From positions 4,524,114-4,588,113 of the forward strand of contig CM031861.1 of the NCBI GenBank assembly GCA_018697195.1: a DNA stretch of 64,000 nt. The letters run 5' to 3'. This stretch comes from Certhia americana. Taxonomy: Eukaryota > Chordata > Aves > Passeriformes > Certhiidae. The translations under genes were made by a program, and so were the position numbers. The notes beneath the pieces are model-generated. The model was not told the DNA's origin. It searched no databases and worked only from the letters and a program-made list of their open reading frames with translations. This document shows, in pieces, positions 10,296-23,560 of the stretch; the first letter of the stretch is position 1; each line of letters starts with the position of its first letter.

Positions 10296-13200
10296 CGCAG
10301 GCTAGAGAAGGAATTGTTTTGTCTACCTACTCTGAGCTTAGTAGCACTTAATATGAAGCCTTTTTATTTTTTAGATTCTGTGCTGTTTTGGTGGGTAGTT
10401 TTAGGTTAACACTTAAAGCATCATTTCCCCCCTTTAGAGGCTCAACAAGGTTTTTACCTTTACCTCTGCAGAGGAAGGAACTAGTTGGTGCTTTCTGGCT
10501 AATAAGCTGCACAGCAAATGAAAATCAAGGGAGGTAAAGGAAGATGTCCTGCTGTTAAATCAGCCACTGTGGCAAAATCAGTCTCCTTGGACTGATGTGC
10601 ATCCCCATCCTGAGCTAATCTCTGGGTCTGTCCTGAGATACCTGCCCAGGTACAACCACCTCTCACTGAGTAAGAAGTATGGCTAAAGTTACTCAAGCTC
10701 CAATGTAAAGAAATTGTATAAAAGTGAGTTAAAAATGGGGAGAATTTAGAATTCGTTATTGGAAGGTCATCATAAAGTGTCTCAAGGCAAATATTTATTT
10801 AAATGCAATAGAAACCCACATTGGAGCCTCGATAAAGATAAACAGTATTTGAAAATAACCTGTGTAAGTTGTCTTGCTCAGCAGAAATTGCTTACAGTGA
10901 CACCTTTAAAATGGAACTATCTTAAACAGTGTTGCTTCAGCTCCCTGTCCCAAAGCGTTAGTTAATGTAAAGAACTTCAAGGAAAAAATCCTCTGTAATT
11001 GGTGTATTGATACACAGATAAAAACTTCCTTACAGTCTTAAGGGAAAATCAGTATTCATTGCCATATGGAGTAATGAAGCATATTTGCATGCTGCATTTC
11101 TTATTATAGGAGACATTTTATTTGCAGCAATAATGTGGAAAAGGAAGCAAGACCCAAATGGAAGAACAGTACTTGGAGCAGAGGCAGACTGGCTCTGTTA
11201 GGGAAAAGTTTTTTAAATTTCTAGAAATTACTTTGAAGGTCCACAGCAAAAAAAAGTTAACACCCCTCCACCTCCTTCCACACACACAAAAAAATCAAAC
11301 CCAAAGGTTGCAGAGTGGGTCAAGATTATGAGAGTATTGAAGTACTGCATTAATTCCTTTGACTTATCTAATATAGACAGCTGTTTACTAAAGCAAAATA
11401 GATTGTTAATTCAAATAAAATATACTCTGTCAGTTTCCTGCTGACAGGAATTTTCAGATTCAGATCTTCCTTCAGATTCGCTTCAGATTTCCTGCACTAT
11501 TTAGTTTTCTGAATTAACAAACATGAATATTATCTCTTGTCACGTAAAGCATTTAAATCCTTTATTTCTTTCTTATTTGCAAAACTACTGTAAGAAAGGA
11601 AGATGGGCAGGAATCATGTGTATGACTTAAGTACTGAGCTGACCTCTTGTTTGCAGTTATAACTGTGGATTTGCTGTAGGAAATGCAATCACTGAACTGC
11701 TTTTTGCAGCTGCAGAACTGATACAGTCATCTGCACTGTTTTCTTTTTCTTCTTTTGCTTCTGTTTACACAACACTACAATAGCCTCCAGCAGGTAACTC
11801 TGTGGTGGTGCCAATGAACCTTTAAGAGGCTAATTATAAGTGATAATTATAAATTACTTTAAGTCATTATTATAAATGATATTTAAATGATAATTATAAA
11901 TTACTTTGCTCAAGCATTGTATGGTCAGGTAGATAATGTGTACATCAGTGGTGGGCTGACAGCAGGTGTTGGCAGAATTAGAATGCTACTGGACAAATAC
12001 AGAGCTCAAAGGCTGGGTGGGAGAAGGTGGTTATTTGTGAGAGAAGCCCTTGTCCTGACTCTCCTGAGTAATCTCTCATGCTTAGCAGGTCAGATGGTGA
12101 ATTTCTTTTCAGTGAGAAAGTTGCTGTTCTCTATTCCTCATAAGGAGAATTACTGAGATGCTGCTCCTTGCTAACATCTCTAGGGTGTGACACACTGTGT
12201 CTGATTGTCCCAGTGTGGTGCTTGGCTTGTCAGATGGCTTACTGTATTTTAACTCTGGGATATCACTCATTCCCTCTCCTACAAGGTGGACTGAGGATTA
12301 GCATAAACTAATCTTTCTCACCTTCCCCTTGAACCATTTCATGGCTTCATCTGGTAACAAAGTGTGTCCATCCAGCCTGAAATCTCATGCAGTTGCTTGG
12401 GAAAAAAAGCTAATTCAAATAATTCTTGTTAATAATTGTGTAAGGCTAGTGTCAGTGTACCAGCTGAGAGTTCCATGGGCTCTTTCCCAGTGCTGCATTT
12501 TGGTAGCCTAATATCTCTTTATTTTTCATGTAGCTTTGTTGACCAGGCAGAAGAGAGCTCTTGCCATTACTTTATCTTACAGCAAAGATCAAGTGAAAGT
12601 TTGCTCCTCCCTTCCAAACTTCCACCCAACTAAAAATGTGGTCATGATGGAATGTCCTGTTCCAGCAGTGCTATAATGGATGTTAGCAGTGCCCAGCACT
12701 CAGGATTGATTATATGGAATCATCCTAATAAGTTAACCACGGCTCAGCTATAACATTTTTGCAAATATAAAATCAATATGGAGAAAACATTTAGATAAAT
12801 CAGCAGCTGGAAGAATGATAAATAGGCATTCGTTGAAATAGAAATACACTTTAAATACACTGAATATAAAGTGATCCTTATGGAAATAAGGAGTGTGAGT
12901 ATACTTCAAATGAGAAATTAGTGGAAGGCAACAACTAAAAGGACCTGGGGTAACAGTATGCAAGGAGCAGATGATGTGCTATAACAGAACAAGGTGAGAT
13001 ATTCTGCAGATGAGTGAGGGAGTACTAAATATGAACAAGAAAGTGATTTGTCTTTTCACAGTACAAGTGAGCATGATGATAGGTATATGGTGCTGAATTT
13101 TCAGTCACTTTTCTTTTAATGTTGTGACACTGATGCTCTAGAAGGGAAAAAAAGGTCTGACACTTTCGAAGGCAGATGAAAATTCATTGTAGTGGGAGAA

Positions 13201-14569
13201 GGATCAGGCTGTTTAATACTGAAAAGGGAAGAAATGAAAGAAGTGAAATGTGAAAAAACCAGAAGTCAAACAGGAAGGAAAAAGAATAAAACTGAACAGC
13301 TTCACACTGTTCACCAGACTAGTGGTACCCAGCAGCTGGAAACTGAAGTCTGAGAAATGTGCCTTGGAATTGGTTCTTTTTGTTTTTCCCCCCACCCCCT
13401 CTCCATTATAATGTGGTGGTCAAACAATGGACCTAATTACCAGGGAAGCTGTAATTCTTTCCATAATGTGACTGTTGGTTTAAATTAAAACTTTCTGTGT
13501 TCCTGGAAGACGAAGTTTTGCAAATGCACATTGGTGGATTCAGTGCAGGAGCAGCTGTGTGAAAGACTAAAGCCTTTGGCCTTTGCTCAGGATAATGAAC
13601 TAATATCTGTTCTCAATTTATCTGATGTTCAGGGCCTGTATCACCTTTTCTGCCAAGCCAGTTTTCTACCCTGCCCCATACAGCTTGTGGTTCAGGTGGG
13701 TTTTAGTGTATGAGCTGATTAAAGGAATCTATCAACTCTCTCTAAACTATCAAATTTTTTTTTGTTGCTACCCTTTTGCTTATAGTGACTGGAATGATGA
13801 AACTAACTATATATCTTTTCTATTTCTCTGTTTTTTTGAGTGGACAACATATTATACTCACTATGGTGCATAATTACTTCATGAACTATTTCCTACTTGT
13901 GTTTTTGCACAGTTTGCATGTATGTAAACAAACACTTGTGTGTGTATAAATATTTAAAGTATGCACATAAAATATATATGTGAAAACAGGAAGGTGCTTA
14001 AAAAAACCCTAACAAAATAAATACAGGTAGACTGTAGGGGGAAAAGCAAATAGTAGATCTCTTACTTCACTTTTAACCTTTCCTAGTTTAACCTTTATTA
14101 CTTTCTACAGAGTTAAAGTGTTGCTATGGCTGCTTTGTCTCACAGTTATACAATTTTTGATTCCTGCAGTTTTGTGCTCTGCTCTAGGAAGTCTTACGTT
14201 CCTCAGAACACCAGATGCTGGCCATTTAATCCTTAAAACCAAGCTTTGAGTGAGGCCTACAGGGAATATTATGAAAGTCACTATTTCAGTTGTTTTTATG
14301 CACCAGTGGTCCCTTTCACCATTGTCCTCCCAGTTTAGGGGTTTTCTATTAATCTCAAAGCAAAATTAACATTAAATCAACAAGCTTCGAGGGCAGTAGT
14401 GAATTTTATTTTTATTACTGGGAAATGCTTTATGTATTCACACAAAGGTTTTTTTGGCCATGAGCCTGGCGTAGTAGACTAGATCTTTGGCTAGTCTTTC
14501 ACACTTATTCATCATTGAGGTAAATTCAACCACAAAGCTTTGTGGTAGCTGAGTTCAGTCTCTCTCTAA
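10296..14569. other. Non-coding stretch with one AT-rich direct repeat
   Basis: I recognise no gene or repeat family. The only internal structure I can point to is the duplicated AT-rich word at 11841-11907. Frames on both strands stay under 90 codons. Confidence 0.55.
11841..11907. repeat. Spaced AT-rich direct repeat (20 bases, twice)
   Basis: The exact 20-base word TGATAATTATAAATTACTTT occurs at 11841-11860 and again at 11888-11907. The spacer is also AT-rich and contains ATTATTATAAATGATATTTAA. The period is 47 bases. The words are partly self-complementary (ATAATTAT). Confidence 0.85.
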
Positions 14570-15225
14570 ATCATAGAATCATAGAATGCTATGGCTTGGA
14601 AGGGACTTCAAAAATCAAGCTGTGTACTGTGGGCAGGAGTACCTTTGACTATATCAGGTTGCTCAAAGCCCCATCCAACCTGGCCTTGAATACTTCCAGG
14701 GATGAGGCACTCACAATTTGACTGGGCAACCTGTTCTGAATTACTTTACTCTCTGAGTAAAGAATTTCTTCCTAATATGTAAACTAAACCTACCCTCCTT
14801 CACTTTGAAATCATTCTTCCTTGTCCTATCACTGCAAGCCTTTGTAAAATGTCTTTATGACCTGTTGTTTTGTATACTCACTTTAGGTACTGGAAAGCTG
14901 AAATTAAGTCATCCCAAGGCCTTCTCTTCTTCAGGCTAAACAATCCCAACTGTCTCAGCTTGTCTCCACAGCAGAGGTACTCCAGCCCTCTGTGCAGCTC
15001 TGTGGGCTCCTCTCCCAAGGAGGTCCATGTCCTTCTGAAGCTGTGGAACCCAGGGCTGACTGCAGTATTCCAAGTGGGGTCTCAGAGAGAAGCAGAGTGC
15101 GGTAATTACTTCCCTGGACTTGCAGCCCAAGATGCAGTTGACTTTCTGGGTTGCAATGGCATTTCATTTTTCCAGGTCATTTCAAGCTTCTCATCTACCA
15201 GCTTTACATCACCCAGAGCCTGAAA
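14570..15225 (-). mobile_element. CR1 LINE, about 650-base inverted copy
   Basis: On the plus strand it opens ATCATAGAATCATAGAATGC, then GGCTTGGAAGGGACTTC, CAGGTTGCTCAAAGCCCCAT and CAACCTGGCCTTGAATACTT. It continues through CTTCTCTTCTTCAGGCTAAA, CAGAGGTACTCCAGCCCTCT and CAAGTGGGGTCTCAGAGAGA to GCTTCTCATCTACCAGC. That is the reverse complement of the 3' end plus the last part of the CR1 second open reading frame (the reverse-transcriptase polyprotein). The frame is broken by indels and stops. It is 5'-truncated at about 15225 and is the longest CR1 fragment in the window. Confidence 0.93.
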
Positions 15226-17814
15226 ATTTTTTTATGTCCGTCAGTCCAAAACTGACTGAATTGTATCAACCTGCTTATTGTAGCTCTTCTGAGGTGCTGC
15301 TGTGAATAAATTACCAACTGCCACATGATTCATTTGAGTGGCCAGATGGTCTGGTTGGTCCTCAAAGTTGTTCCTGAATATCTATAGATGGAGCTATCCT
15401 TTCCCCTCCAAATTGCTTTCCTCACTAATCTATTGCATGACATCAGAGACAAAAACACTCTAATGGGTTTGAGCCCTTTGTCACCATGGTTGAACTTCTG
15501 ATACCCTTAAGATGTAGTGCAAGAAAAAAGGCATATAATTCATAGCTTAATTCATAGCTTATGGAATCTATATCACTGGTATTATATTGCTTGTTTGGTC
15601 CTAGTTTGCTTAAGTTTTGAAAAAAGGGGCATGAAAATGACATTTGTTGGAAATTTGTGAACTAACTTGAAAAAATTTGTGTTCTGTCACACTGTAGAGT
15701 TTTCTGGTCAGCATATAAAGCTGATAGTTTGTCAGAAATTCTTGTGTTCTCTATCCAAAAAGGCTTTTCTTATGCTTATGTTTCCTACCAAAATATATAT
15801 TTCCAGAGAATTTAGGCGGTATTAATTTGGATAGCAAATTACTGGGATTTTTAGTAAACAAGAATCAATATTTATTTAATATCTCCTATCTTTTGGCTCA
15901 GTAGTTGTAAACAACTTGCAAATACAAATAGCAGGAACTAATGGAGCTCCACTTTTTCTTCAGCAATTTGCCAGTGGCAAAACATATCTTACAGAACTTA
16001 ATTTTCATTTAACGCATTGCAAGAGATCATTCCCAAAATACAATGCTCTGAACAAGTCCTTGGGGATCAAACCTACCAAATTCCATCACCTAACCAGCAG
16101 TAACTTTGAAGACCTGACAAAACCAGTGTATGTTGATAATAGCAGACTTCTTTGCATTCAGATAGAAAAATAATGACAGTGGATTTTGGCTGTAGCATAA
16201 ACAAAGATTTGTCTTTTTTTTTTCTTTATTAGCCTAATGAATTTATATGTGACTGTTCCTGCTGTGACTATTTGGCTCATGGTTCATTACTTCAAGAGGG
16301 TTTTTCTAATAGATCATATGTATGTGTGTCACAGCTGATGTTTGTAGGAAACTGTTATTTTTCTATGTCACTTCATAAAAAATTATGTCAGGGTCTGTCA
16401 TCCATTGCTTATAAGTAATGTGATAATAACCAATCACTTTTCAGACTTGCCAATAACTTTTAAAAATTGAGGGAAATAAAAATAACTCTAGTTATTATGT
16501 CTAATAGATACTTCTCTAGTAATTTGCACTGCGGCCAGAGATGTCAGTTTTTTATTCAGTTTGTCTGGGGTGTTTTGATTGCTTTGCTTTAGCTTTGAGA
16601 TTTTTTTACTTTTTGGGACATGTGGATATTATACACGGAAGCATCAGTAAAGGCTCATGGATAAAAAGAGCTTCAGTGTCCTTAACCTGATTCCTTTGTT
16701 GAAGAAGGGTTAAATACTGGCTGGTGTAGCAAATAGAGCTGGAAAGGCTCTAAGCCCAGTGGCTCTGTGGTTAGCTGGGAGATAAGGAAGCATCCATCCC
16801 TTTGTCTGTGCTGTTCAACACTTTCTTTGAATTAAGAAGTCAGAGCAGCATAGAAAGCTGTTTTTCTAGCAGAGAGTCTGATATCCGAAGCAGTGGTCTA
16901 TGAATCCTTTTTCTCCTTTTTTTGGCTTAATAAATATTTAATTTGTCCCTTTGAAGTGTTTTAACTTTGGTAAAAAAGGTTGAAACCACTGCCTTTCTGA
17001 CCTCAGACTGTCCTGCGTCTGGAGTTTTAAACATTTCCTGTGATAGGTGTCAGCTTCAATCAGAGGGAGGATGAAACCAAGCTCCTCTGCCATATATTCT
17101 GTCACTGGTTTAATGCTTGCAATAAGGGGCAGAAGGTAGGACAGAGCAGCACCACTGTTTCTCCTTCTCTGGCACTCTTCCACCAGATACACCTTCAGAT
17201 TTGCAAGCATACTGAAAATATGAGTCCTGAAAAAGAAATGTGTTCCAGAGAGCCTGGTTTGGCCAGAGCTGAGTTCAGAAACCGAGACACTTCCTGATGG
17301 ATGCAGTCGGGACCTGTGTAGCTCTTGGAAACACTTTAAGCAGAATTTTACCTGCATGAAGACTCTTAATATGGAAAATTTAGGTCCTGTGGATTTTTAA
17401 CTGACTCTGCAATTGAGTAGTAGCTGAGGGGGAACATCTGTGTGGATACAGTTTGGTATTTGAACCTCATTTTTTGCTAAGAGAGCTCCTACCTCTGCCT
17501 GCTCTAGAGAGAAGAGGAAAATGAGGTGGCAGTGTCAAGACTGGCTTTGATTTTACAGTGCACAACAGACTGGACTCTAGTTTGGAGGGGGGGTGGTGTA
17601 TACTAAAATAACCATGTACTTCTTTAGTAGCTGTAGTTAAATGTGGTTTTAATCTATTTGCAAATTTCTTAGCTATGGAAGGAGAGATTTTATTGAAGCT
17701 TCAGCCTCAGGATGGAAGTCAGCTTGAACTTAGTTGTGAATTGACCTGGGAGGGATGTGACAAGTTTGTACAGGCTAGAGTCACCTTGGAGGGAAGACTA
17801 AAAGCAGATGTTGT
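15226..17814. other. Non-coding stretch, nothing recognised
   Basis: It contains a 12-base tandem duplication (15537-15560) and open frames of 85 codons (15916-16173, plus) and 139 codons (16938-17357, minus). I recognise neither frame, and neither has flanking splice or promoter features that persuade me. Confidence 0.5.
15537..15560. repeat. 12-base perfect tandem duplication
   Basis: AATTCATAGCTT occurs twice in a row (15537-15548 and 15549-15560) without a mismatch. It is short enough to be replication slippage. Confidence 0.9.
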
Positions 17815-18042
17815 GTATGAAGTAAGGATTTAGGAAAAATGTCTTCACTTGAAGCATTGGTTAAGCATTGGAACAAGCCCCCTAGGAAAGTGGTGGAGGT
17901 TTGAACCACCCCTAGAATTGTTTAAAAAAGAAGTAAATGTGGCACTTGGTGATGTGGTTTTGTGGGTATGGTGGAATTTGGTTGAAGGTTGGATTTGATG
18001 ATCTTGGAGGCCTTTTACAGCCTTAGTGGTCTGTGATTCTAT
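17815..18042 (+). mobile_element. CR1 LINE 3'-end fragment
   Basis: Diagnostic words in order are AAGGATTTAGGAAAAA, TTCACTTGAAGCAT, TTAAGCATTGGAACAAGCC, CTAGGAAAGTGGTGGAG, AATGTGGCACTTGGTGATGT, GGTTGGATTTGATGATCTTG, AGGCCTTTTACAGCC and TCTGTGATTCTATAG. This matches the CR1 tail in plus orientation. Sequence left of 17815 may be a more eroded continuation, but I cannot support it. Confidence 0.9.
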
Positions 18043-18771
18043 AGCTTCAGAAAGGCTGTTTAATTGCAACACAGAGATGAGTTCAGTGTGCACAAACAGT
18101 GAAGAAAGACTCTTGTTTTTCCTGCTCAGCTTGAGCAAAACCTTCACAAAGGCTGAAGGGCAGGGTTAAACAGGAGTATCTAGAAAGGATAAACTGGAAC
18201 TTTGCTGAGCTGGAATTCCCCTTAGATTTCCTTCTACTTCCTTAGTGTTAGTGCTTCACAATAAAGTATAATGTGCATTATCTTGGCAAAACCCATTACT
18301 CTTGGTGTGAATAATATTCAGGATGCCATCAGTCAGTATTTGTTTTGTAACAGCATCACTATCAAAGCTCAAAGAAGTAATAGTTTTTAGTTTTCTCGTA
18401 TGGAGGAAGGACCAACTCTGCTTTTGTAAATTTGGAGGATGGAACACATCTGCTTATATTCATTTGACATATCAAGCAGAGCAATTATTGGAAAATATTC
18501 ATACTAAATATAGATCTGGTTGTGATCATTTTATTAAATGCTTGTACATTTCCTTTTGGAATAGGAGTGCTGAGCTAAATTATCTGTTTTTTGATAACAG
18601 CTATCAAGCACATAGGCAGATGCTGTTTATGTATACAAGAAAAGGCTAGAACATATTAAAAGTAAGTGGAATTCATACTCTGAAACTTTTTCATTTCTAG
18701 TTAGATTTAGTATCGAACTTTAATGTATCATCATTGCAAGACAAATAAAAATAGGAATGTCCTACGTGGCA

Positions 18772-18789
18772 TTTTTTTTTTTTTTTTTT
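18772..18789. repeat. Poly-T tract (18 T)
   Basis: An uninterrupted run of 18 T following GGCA. No minus-strand AATAAA lies just to the right. Confidence 0.95.
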
Positions 18790-19028
18790 AATAATGGGGT
18801 TTAGATCAGAAAAAGAACTTGTCATATGTGCATTCTCCCTATGCAGAGTCATGGGCACTATTTCAAATATGTTACTAGACCACTCATGATAAGAAAGACC
18901 AATACACAAACCCCTTTGCTTACTTAAAAGAATTACAATATAGGAACTGTCATTAAACTCTAGATTTTACAAAATACAAAATGAGAGTGGGTGTGTTAGT
19001 AACCATATTTAAAGCTGAAAACTCTTTT

Positions 19029-19067
19029 TATATATATATACATACATACATATATATATATATATAT
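19029..19067. repeat. TA-rich microsatellite with CATA interruptions
   Basis: Alternating TA dinucleotides are interrupted by a CATACATACATA block and then resume as TA for about 17 bases. This is a compound (TA)n(CATA)n(TA)n microsatellite and is likely length-variable. Confidence 0.92.
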
Positions 19068-20721
19068 GAATTACTTTGGGATTTTAAGATACAATACATT
19101 ACCACACCTTGCATGTTTGGAAAAAATCTGCAATGCAAATAGGTGAATTCAGAATTCCGGAGACATTTCTGTAAACAGAGTTAACTTAGGTGAACCATAT
19201 TGGATTATAATTATGTTTATGATTAACGTTTATGGCATTAGTTTCTGGTCTCTTGAAATTCTTCTTACTGAAGAGCAGCTAATGGAGAGATCCTCATCAA
19301 TCTTTATTTGTGTTTATTTTGAAACACAGTGGGTTGAGGATAAATGTCAGACTTCTTTACTTGGAAATTACCAAAATTCAGTTAAACGTGCTGTCACGGT
19401 CAGAAGAAGAACAAAATACACTTTCCTCTTTCAGGGATCCTATCCTCTTTCTATAAAAGAGCATATTTGGTAGAATATACTGAAATAACCAAATACTACT
19501 GTCCCCTATCTTTTAAAAATTAAATTCTTAACATGATGATCAACTTCTTGCACAACAAATATAAAGTGAGTGTGACCTCAGCAAATGGAGATGGCTGGAC
19601 TAGTTTCCTTGTACTGTACAGCTGGGATGAGCTCTCTTGGCTTTTAACCAAACTTTTGCATCCCACGTTTCTTTCTATTATTACTGTGAAAGAAAGTAGT
19701 AGTAAGCAAATAGAAGCAGTTGACCAAAGAAGGTGTCATGTTGATGAAACCTTCATGAAATAAATAGTTCAGACCAGTTTATGATTTGTTCTGTCTCAAC
19801 TGAGTATTTTTCAGGAATAAAAGAGATGCTTTTCTGTGAGAAACTGAGAACATGTGGCATTTTTAAGAACCAAATAGTATTTTCAAGATTAGGTTTCTGT
19901 CCCAGCAATATCTATTTTTGTGATTTTGCTGATATTTTAAATATGAATTTGGTACATATGATTCTGTTTAGACATTCTTGGAACACTGAATTACAGAAAT
20001 TAAAACATTTCATGAATTGGAGCACTCTGCTAAATAGTGACAAGTCAAGATCTTTTTCTGGCAAAATGTTGCAAAAGTATGAACATTTGAAAATCCTGTA
20101 ACTTTTCTAATACTGGTATCTTTTCCATGTTCCATCTCAAATGTTCCTTTATTTCATCACTCAGTGTTCTTATTTCAAGTTTGACTTACAGTGATGAGGT
20201 AGAACTAGTTATAGAAAAAGGTGCAAGAGTTGTTAATGAAAACCACAAGCTTGTGGAGAAAGAGTCTTTGTTGTATTTCCAGCAGGAGTGAGTGTATATA
20301 TATATATGTAGTCTTCTATCTGTTTTCAAATTGTTTGCAGTTTATATTTTTTGGTGAGGTGTTTTTCTTGCTTTTCAAAGAAGATCATTGTGAAGTAATT
20401 TGTCAAATAATTTGGCCAGTTCTTGGTGTCTTGACATAATTTTAGAGTGAGTTTTTTACAGGGAAAATTCTTCTGCACCTAGTTAAAATGTCCTTTTTGT
20501 AAGCATATGTAGTAGATTTGATATAAAATGCTTCGGAGTAGCAGATGAGGTGATCCTGATCCAGAAAAGCAGGCGGGTATGTCTGACAGAGCTGGTTCTG
20601 GTAGTTAATAGACTGACTTGACTTGGAGCTGAAATGGTCATTCTGTTAACCAAAGGTCTGTGAGAAAATTTTATAATGATATTTGCAGCTGAGGAGATGT
20701 TATTTTTACTGTAGAGGTGGT

Positions 20722-21180
20722 TGTGACACAGTAATTACTGAAAGTTTCAAGGCAGAAAAAAGCTTTTATTTCAGCCCTGTTTTCCCTTTTATGCACTCCT
20801 TTCACCAAAGGCCTTAATTTCTCTCATTGGTTAGTAAAAAGTATTTTGCTCATCCATCAAATCTCTCTATTCTTGGTTAGTTTATATATTTTGTTCCCTG
20901 ATTCCCATGAGACAGATTTCTTGTTTACTGCAGGTGCAGTTGTTTTTCACCAGCAATAGTTTGTTGTGTTAACAAATTCTCGTTCCCAAGACTGATTTCA
21001 CATGAGAACTTGCCAGCTCCTTTAGCTGCACATAGAAGGTGACAAGCTAGGTATTAATTTAGCAGAGCAAAGCCTGAAGGGCCAGACCCCTTTTCTCCTT
21101 ATATCATCTCTGAAAACCCCATAATAGAAATTACCTAGTTATTGGGACTGGGATTCCATAAAATAACTTGAAATTCTCAT
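20722..21180 (-). mobile_element. Probable endogenous retroviral LTR remnant
   Basis: Read on the minus strand there is a GCATAAAAGG TATA-type box (complement of about 20786-20795). AATAAA follows about 16 bases downstream (complement of 20765-20770), then a tail ending TTACTGTGTCACA. The plus-strand left edge TGTGACA would be the 3' terminus. The TATA/poly-A spacing and some upstream words match the block at 9035-9300. The right border is uncertain. A CR1 fragment starts almost immediately after it. Confidence 0.5.
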
Positions 21181-21199
21181 CAAATGAGAAGTGACCCAG

Positions 21200-21556
21200 G
21201 GAGCAGGGGTTGTTACCCTGTAGAAAAAGAGGCTCAGGGGAAACCTTAATATTCTGTGCAGCTCCCTGAAAGGTTGTAGACAGGGAGGGGTCTTTTCTAC
21301 CAGCTGACAAAGGGATTAGGCAAGAGGAAATGGCTGCAAGTTGCTCGAGGTGAGGTCAGGATGATACTCAAAATTTCTTTGTGGGAAGGGTAGTCAGGCA
21401 TTGGACCAGGCTGTCTGGGGTGTGGTGGAATCCTTAGCTCTGGAACTGTTCAAAAACCTGTAGAGGTGCTGCTTATGGATATGGTTTAGTTGTGGGTCTG
21501 GCAGTGTTGGACCTGATGTTCTTAGCAGTATTTTCCAACTTCAATGATTCTATCAT
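21200..21556 (+). mobile_element. CR1 LINE, 5'-truncated copy
   Basis: Words in order are GTAGAAAAAGAGGCTCAGGG, GCAGCTCCCTGAAAGG, GGTGAGGTCAGGATGAT, GTCAGGCATTGGACCAGGCT, AACTGTTCAAAAACCTGTAG, GGTGCTGCTTATGGATATGG, GTGTTGGACCTGATGTTCTT and TCCAACTTCAATGATTCTAT. This is a diverged CR1 3' region in plus orientation with no intact frame. Confidence 0.88.
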
Positions 21557-23388
21557 ATTTAGAGAGAGAGAGCATATTGTATTTACCATAGTGCTGTGTG
21601 TCTTTTTTGTTAGTTTCACTTAGTTCAAAATAATAATCCCTATTCTTGCCTATCTTGTATTTGGACAAGCAGATTTATTTACAGATCCTACATTTTCAAA
21701 TTGTAAAGGTCTTATTTGATGATTGCCTGCAATTCTTGCCACATCTCATGCTTTCCTGGTGTGTCCAGGCTTTCTATGTTTTGTGTCCAAACAGCAGTTA
21801 CCCTCAGAGTGAAGGAGCTATGATTACAGAAGATGTTGCAGTGACACACCTGGCATCTCATTCCAAAGAGACATCTCAGTCAACCACTTCTTTATTTTAC
21901 AAATCAAGATGGCAAAATGTAAAATGTCTGACGAGATCCTTCTGGCTGAAATAAAGTCCATCAGTTTTATACCAAGCTTAGGAAATGAGTGAGGTAGCTC
22001 AGCAAAGGGCTTCTCTTATTCTCAGAGAAGATGTAATGTGACTTTGCCATGAGGGGCAGATCAGATGGGATTCAAACAGTGGAGAAAATCAGCTTAGTAT
22101 ATATAGAGAGCTGACTGACTTCAGAACAGAAATTAGGCTGTCCCGCATAGCACCTATGACAGATAAAATCCTCTTTATTTAAGCAACTAAATCTGGATTA
22201 TGCTTCTCATTTCTGGGTAGCATATCTCAAAGTTTTTCTGTCATTACCAACTTCAAAGCATGTAAGCTGTTTTTTCTTTCATGTTGTCAACTTTGAATTT
22301 CTGTTTCTAAAGTATCTTCTTTTTCATTAAAATGGTAGTGACAGTTGTGGGGGGAAGCCTCTATGAGGCAAAAATGCTTTTTAAAATTGTAAAATGTTAA
22401 ATTATAAATTAAATTTATTTAAATTTATTTAATTCTTTTAAGGAACTTAAATTGTACTAAATAATTGGCATAAGAGAAAAGATGACAAAAAAGACTTCAT
22501 CTAAATATGCGGCATAGGTCTTTGCATATAAAATTTTAGATGTTTTCAATAAATTCATAAGGATCAAGACAACTGTAAGAGTTGACATATCTGTGGAGAA
22601 TTTTCATAATAAATTGAAGAATGTACCCTTGCTCAGAAGGGCTTTCTTCTTTCCTCATTAGAGGAATTTGCCTTGTGCTTATTAAAATTCGTTTGAATTT
22701 CAAAATCCCACAAGTCCTGGAAAAGATATTTGTCCTTGTCAACGCTGGCAGACATAGATTCTGTGGTAAGAAGATTGATTTTTATTCAGGGAAATGGAGT
22801 AATAAAGACATCTGGGATACTCCAAAGAAAGCCTTAACTAGACTACTTTAAAATAAGTTTAACTAATACAACTATTGATTACCTGCTTTGCTAAACATGC
22901 TGTTGATTAGACATGTAGTGTTACATGTTTAGTACCTTTTACTCCTGTGCCTCATCAAGATGCAGCAGAATTGAGTATTTGCTATTTTGAGTTATTATTT
23001 GTGGCATGGCACAGAACCACCAGGAGGTTCCTTAAATTAAAGGAGAGATGTTATGCATCTTTTAAATTTCCTGCGAAATGAAGCAACTGTGACTAGATCT
23101 ATACTTTTTTCTCCCCTGTTTTGGTCTTTGGGGAAGTCAACCAGAGGAGAAGCTAATAGCAAAACCAAAGAAAAATTCCTCTGATGGAATCTTGGCTGGA
23201 GATAAATATTTCTGCATACAGTCACAGGCACATAGGTTACAGCTGTCCTAAGACTCTGCATTCCTCTCTTGTTTCCAGATATGTGAAGCAGATGTAAGTG
23301 GAGGATTTTCTTCCTGCCTTTATTGCTGGCCAACTGGGTAACTCTATGGATACCACAACTGTGTTTATCCTCTTCTTCTGTACAAGCT
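21557..23388. other. Non-coding stretch, nothing recognised
   Basis: A short GAGAGAGAGAG run at 21562-21572 and a very AT-rich patch near 22385-22440 (AAATTTATTTAAATTTATTT) are the only visible structure. Short frames on both strands have no recognisable content. Confidence 0.55.
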
Positions 23389-23560
23389 TAGAATGGTTTG
23401 GCTTGAAAGGGACCTTAAAAACCATCTAGTTCCAACCCCCTAGCCACAGACAGGGACAACTTCCACCAGACCAGATTGCTCAATGCTTTTCCAGCCTGTC
23501 CTGAGCACTTCCAGGGACAGGGTCTCCAAAACTTCTCTGGGCAATCTGTGCCAGTATCAC
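23389..23560 (-). mobile_element. CR1 LINE 3'-end fragment, inverted
   Basis: On the plus strand it reads TTAGAATGGTTTGGCTTG, AAAGGGACCTTAAAAACCAT, CTAGTTCCAACCCCCTAGCC, ACAGACAGGGACAACTTCCA, CCAGACCAGATTGCTCAATG and GCAATCTGTGCCAGT. This is the reverse complement of the CR1 end and is among the better-preserved fragments here. Confidence 0.92.

Larger units (their letters stand above)
18043..20721. other. AT-rich non-coding stretch with simple repeats
   Basis: It contains an 18-base T run (18772-18789) and a TA/CATA microsatellite (19029-19067). Several frames of 60-108 codons have AT-driven composition and no family match that I can see. Confidence 0.55.

Noticed and set aside
15916..16173. 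85-codon plus-strand frame with protein-like composition
   Set aside because: I could not match it to any family, and flanking splice signals are weak.
16938..17357. 139-codon minus-strand frame with a mixed composition
   Set aside because: No family is recognised, the plus strand is also open here, and no splice or promoter context was found.
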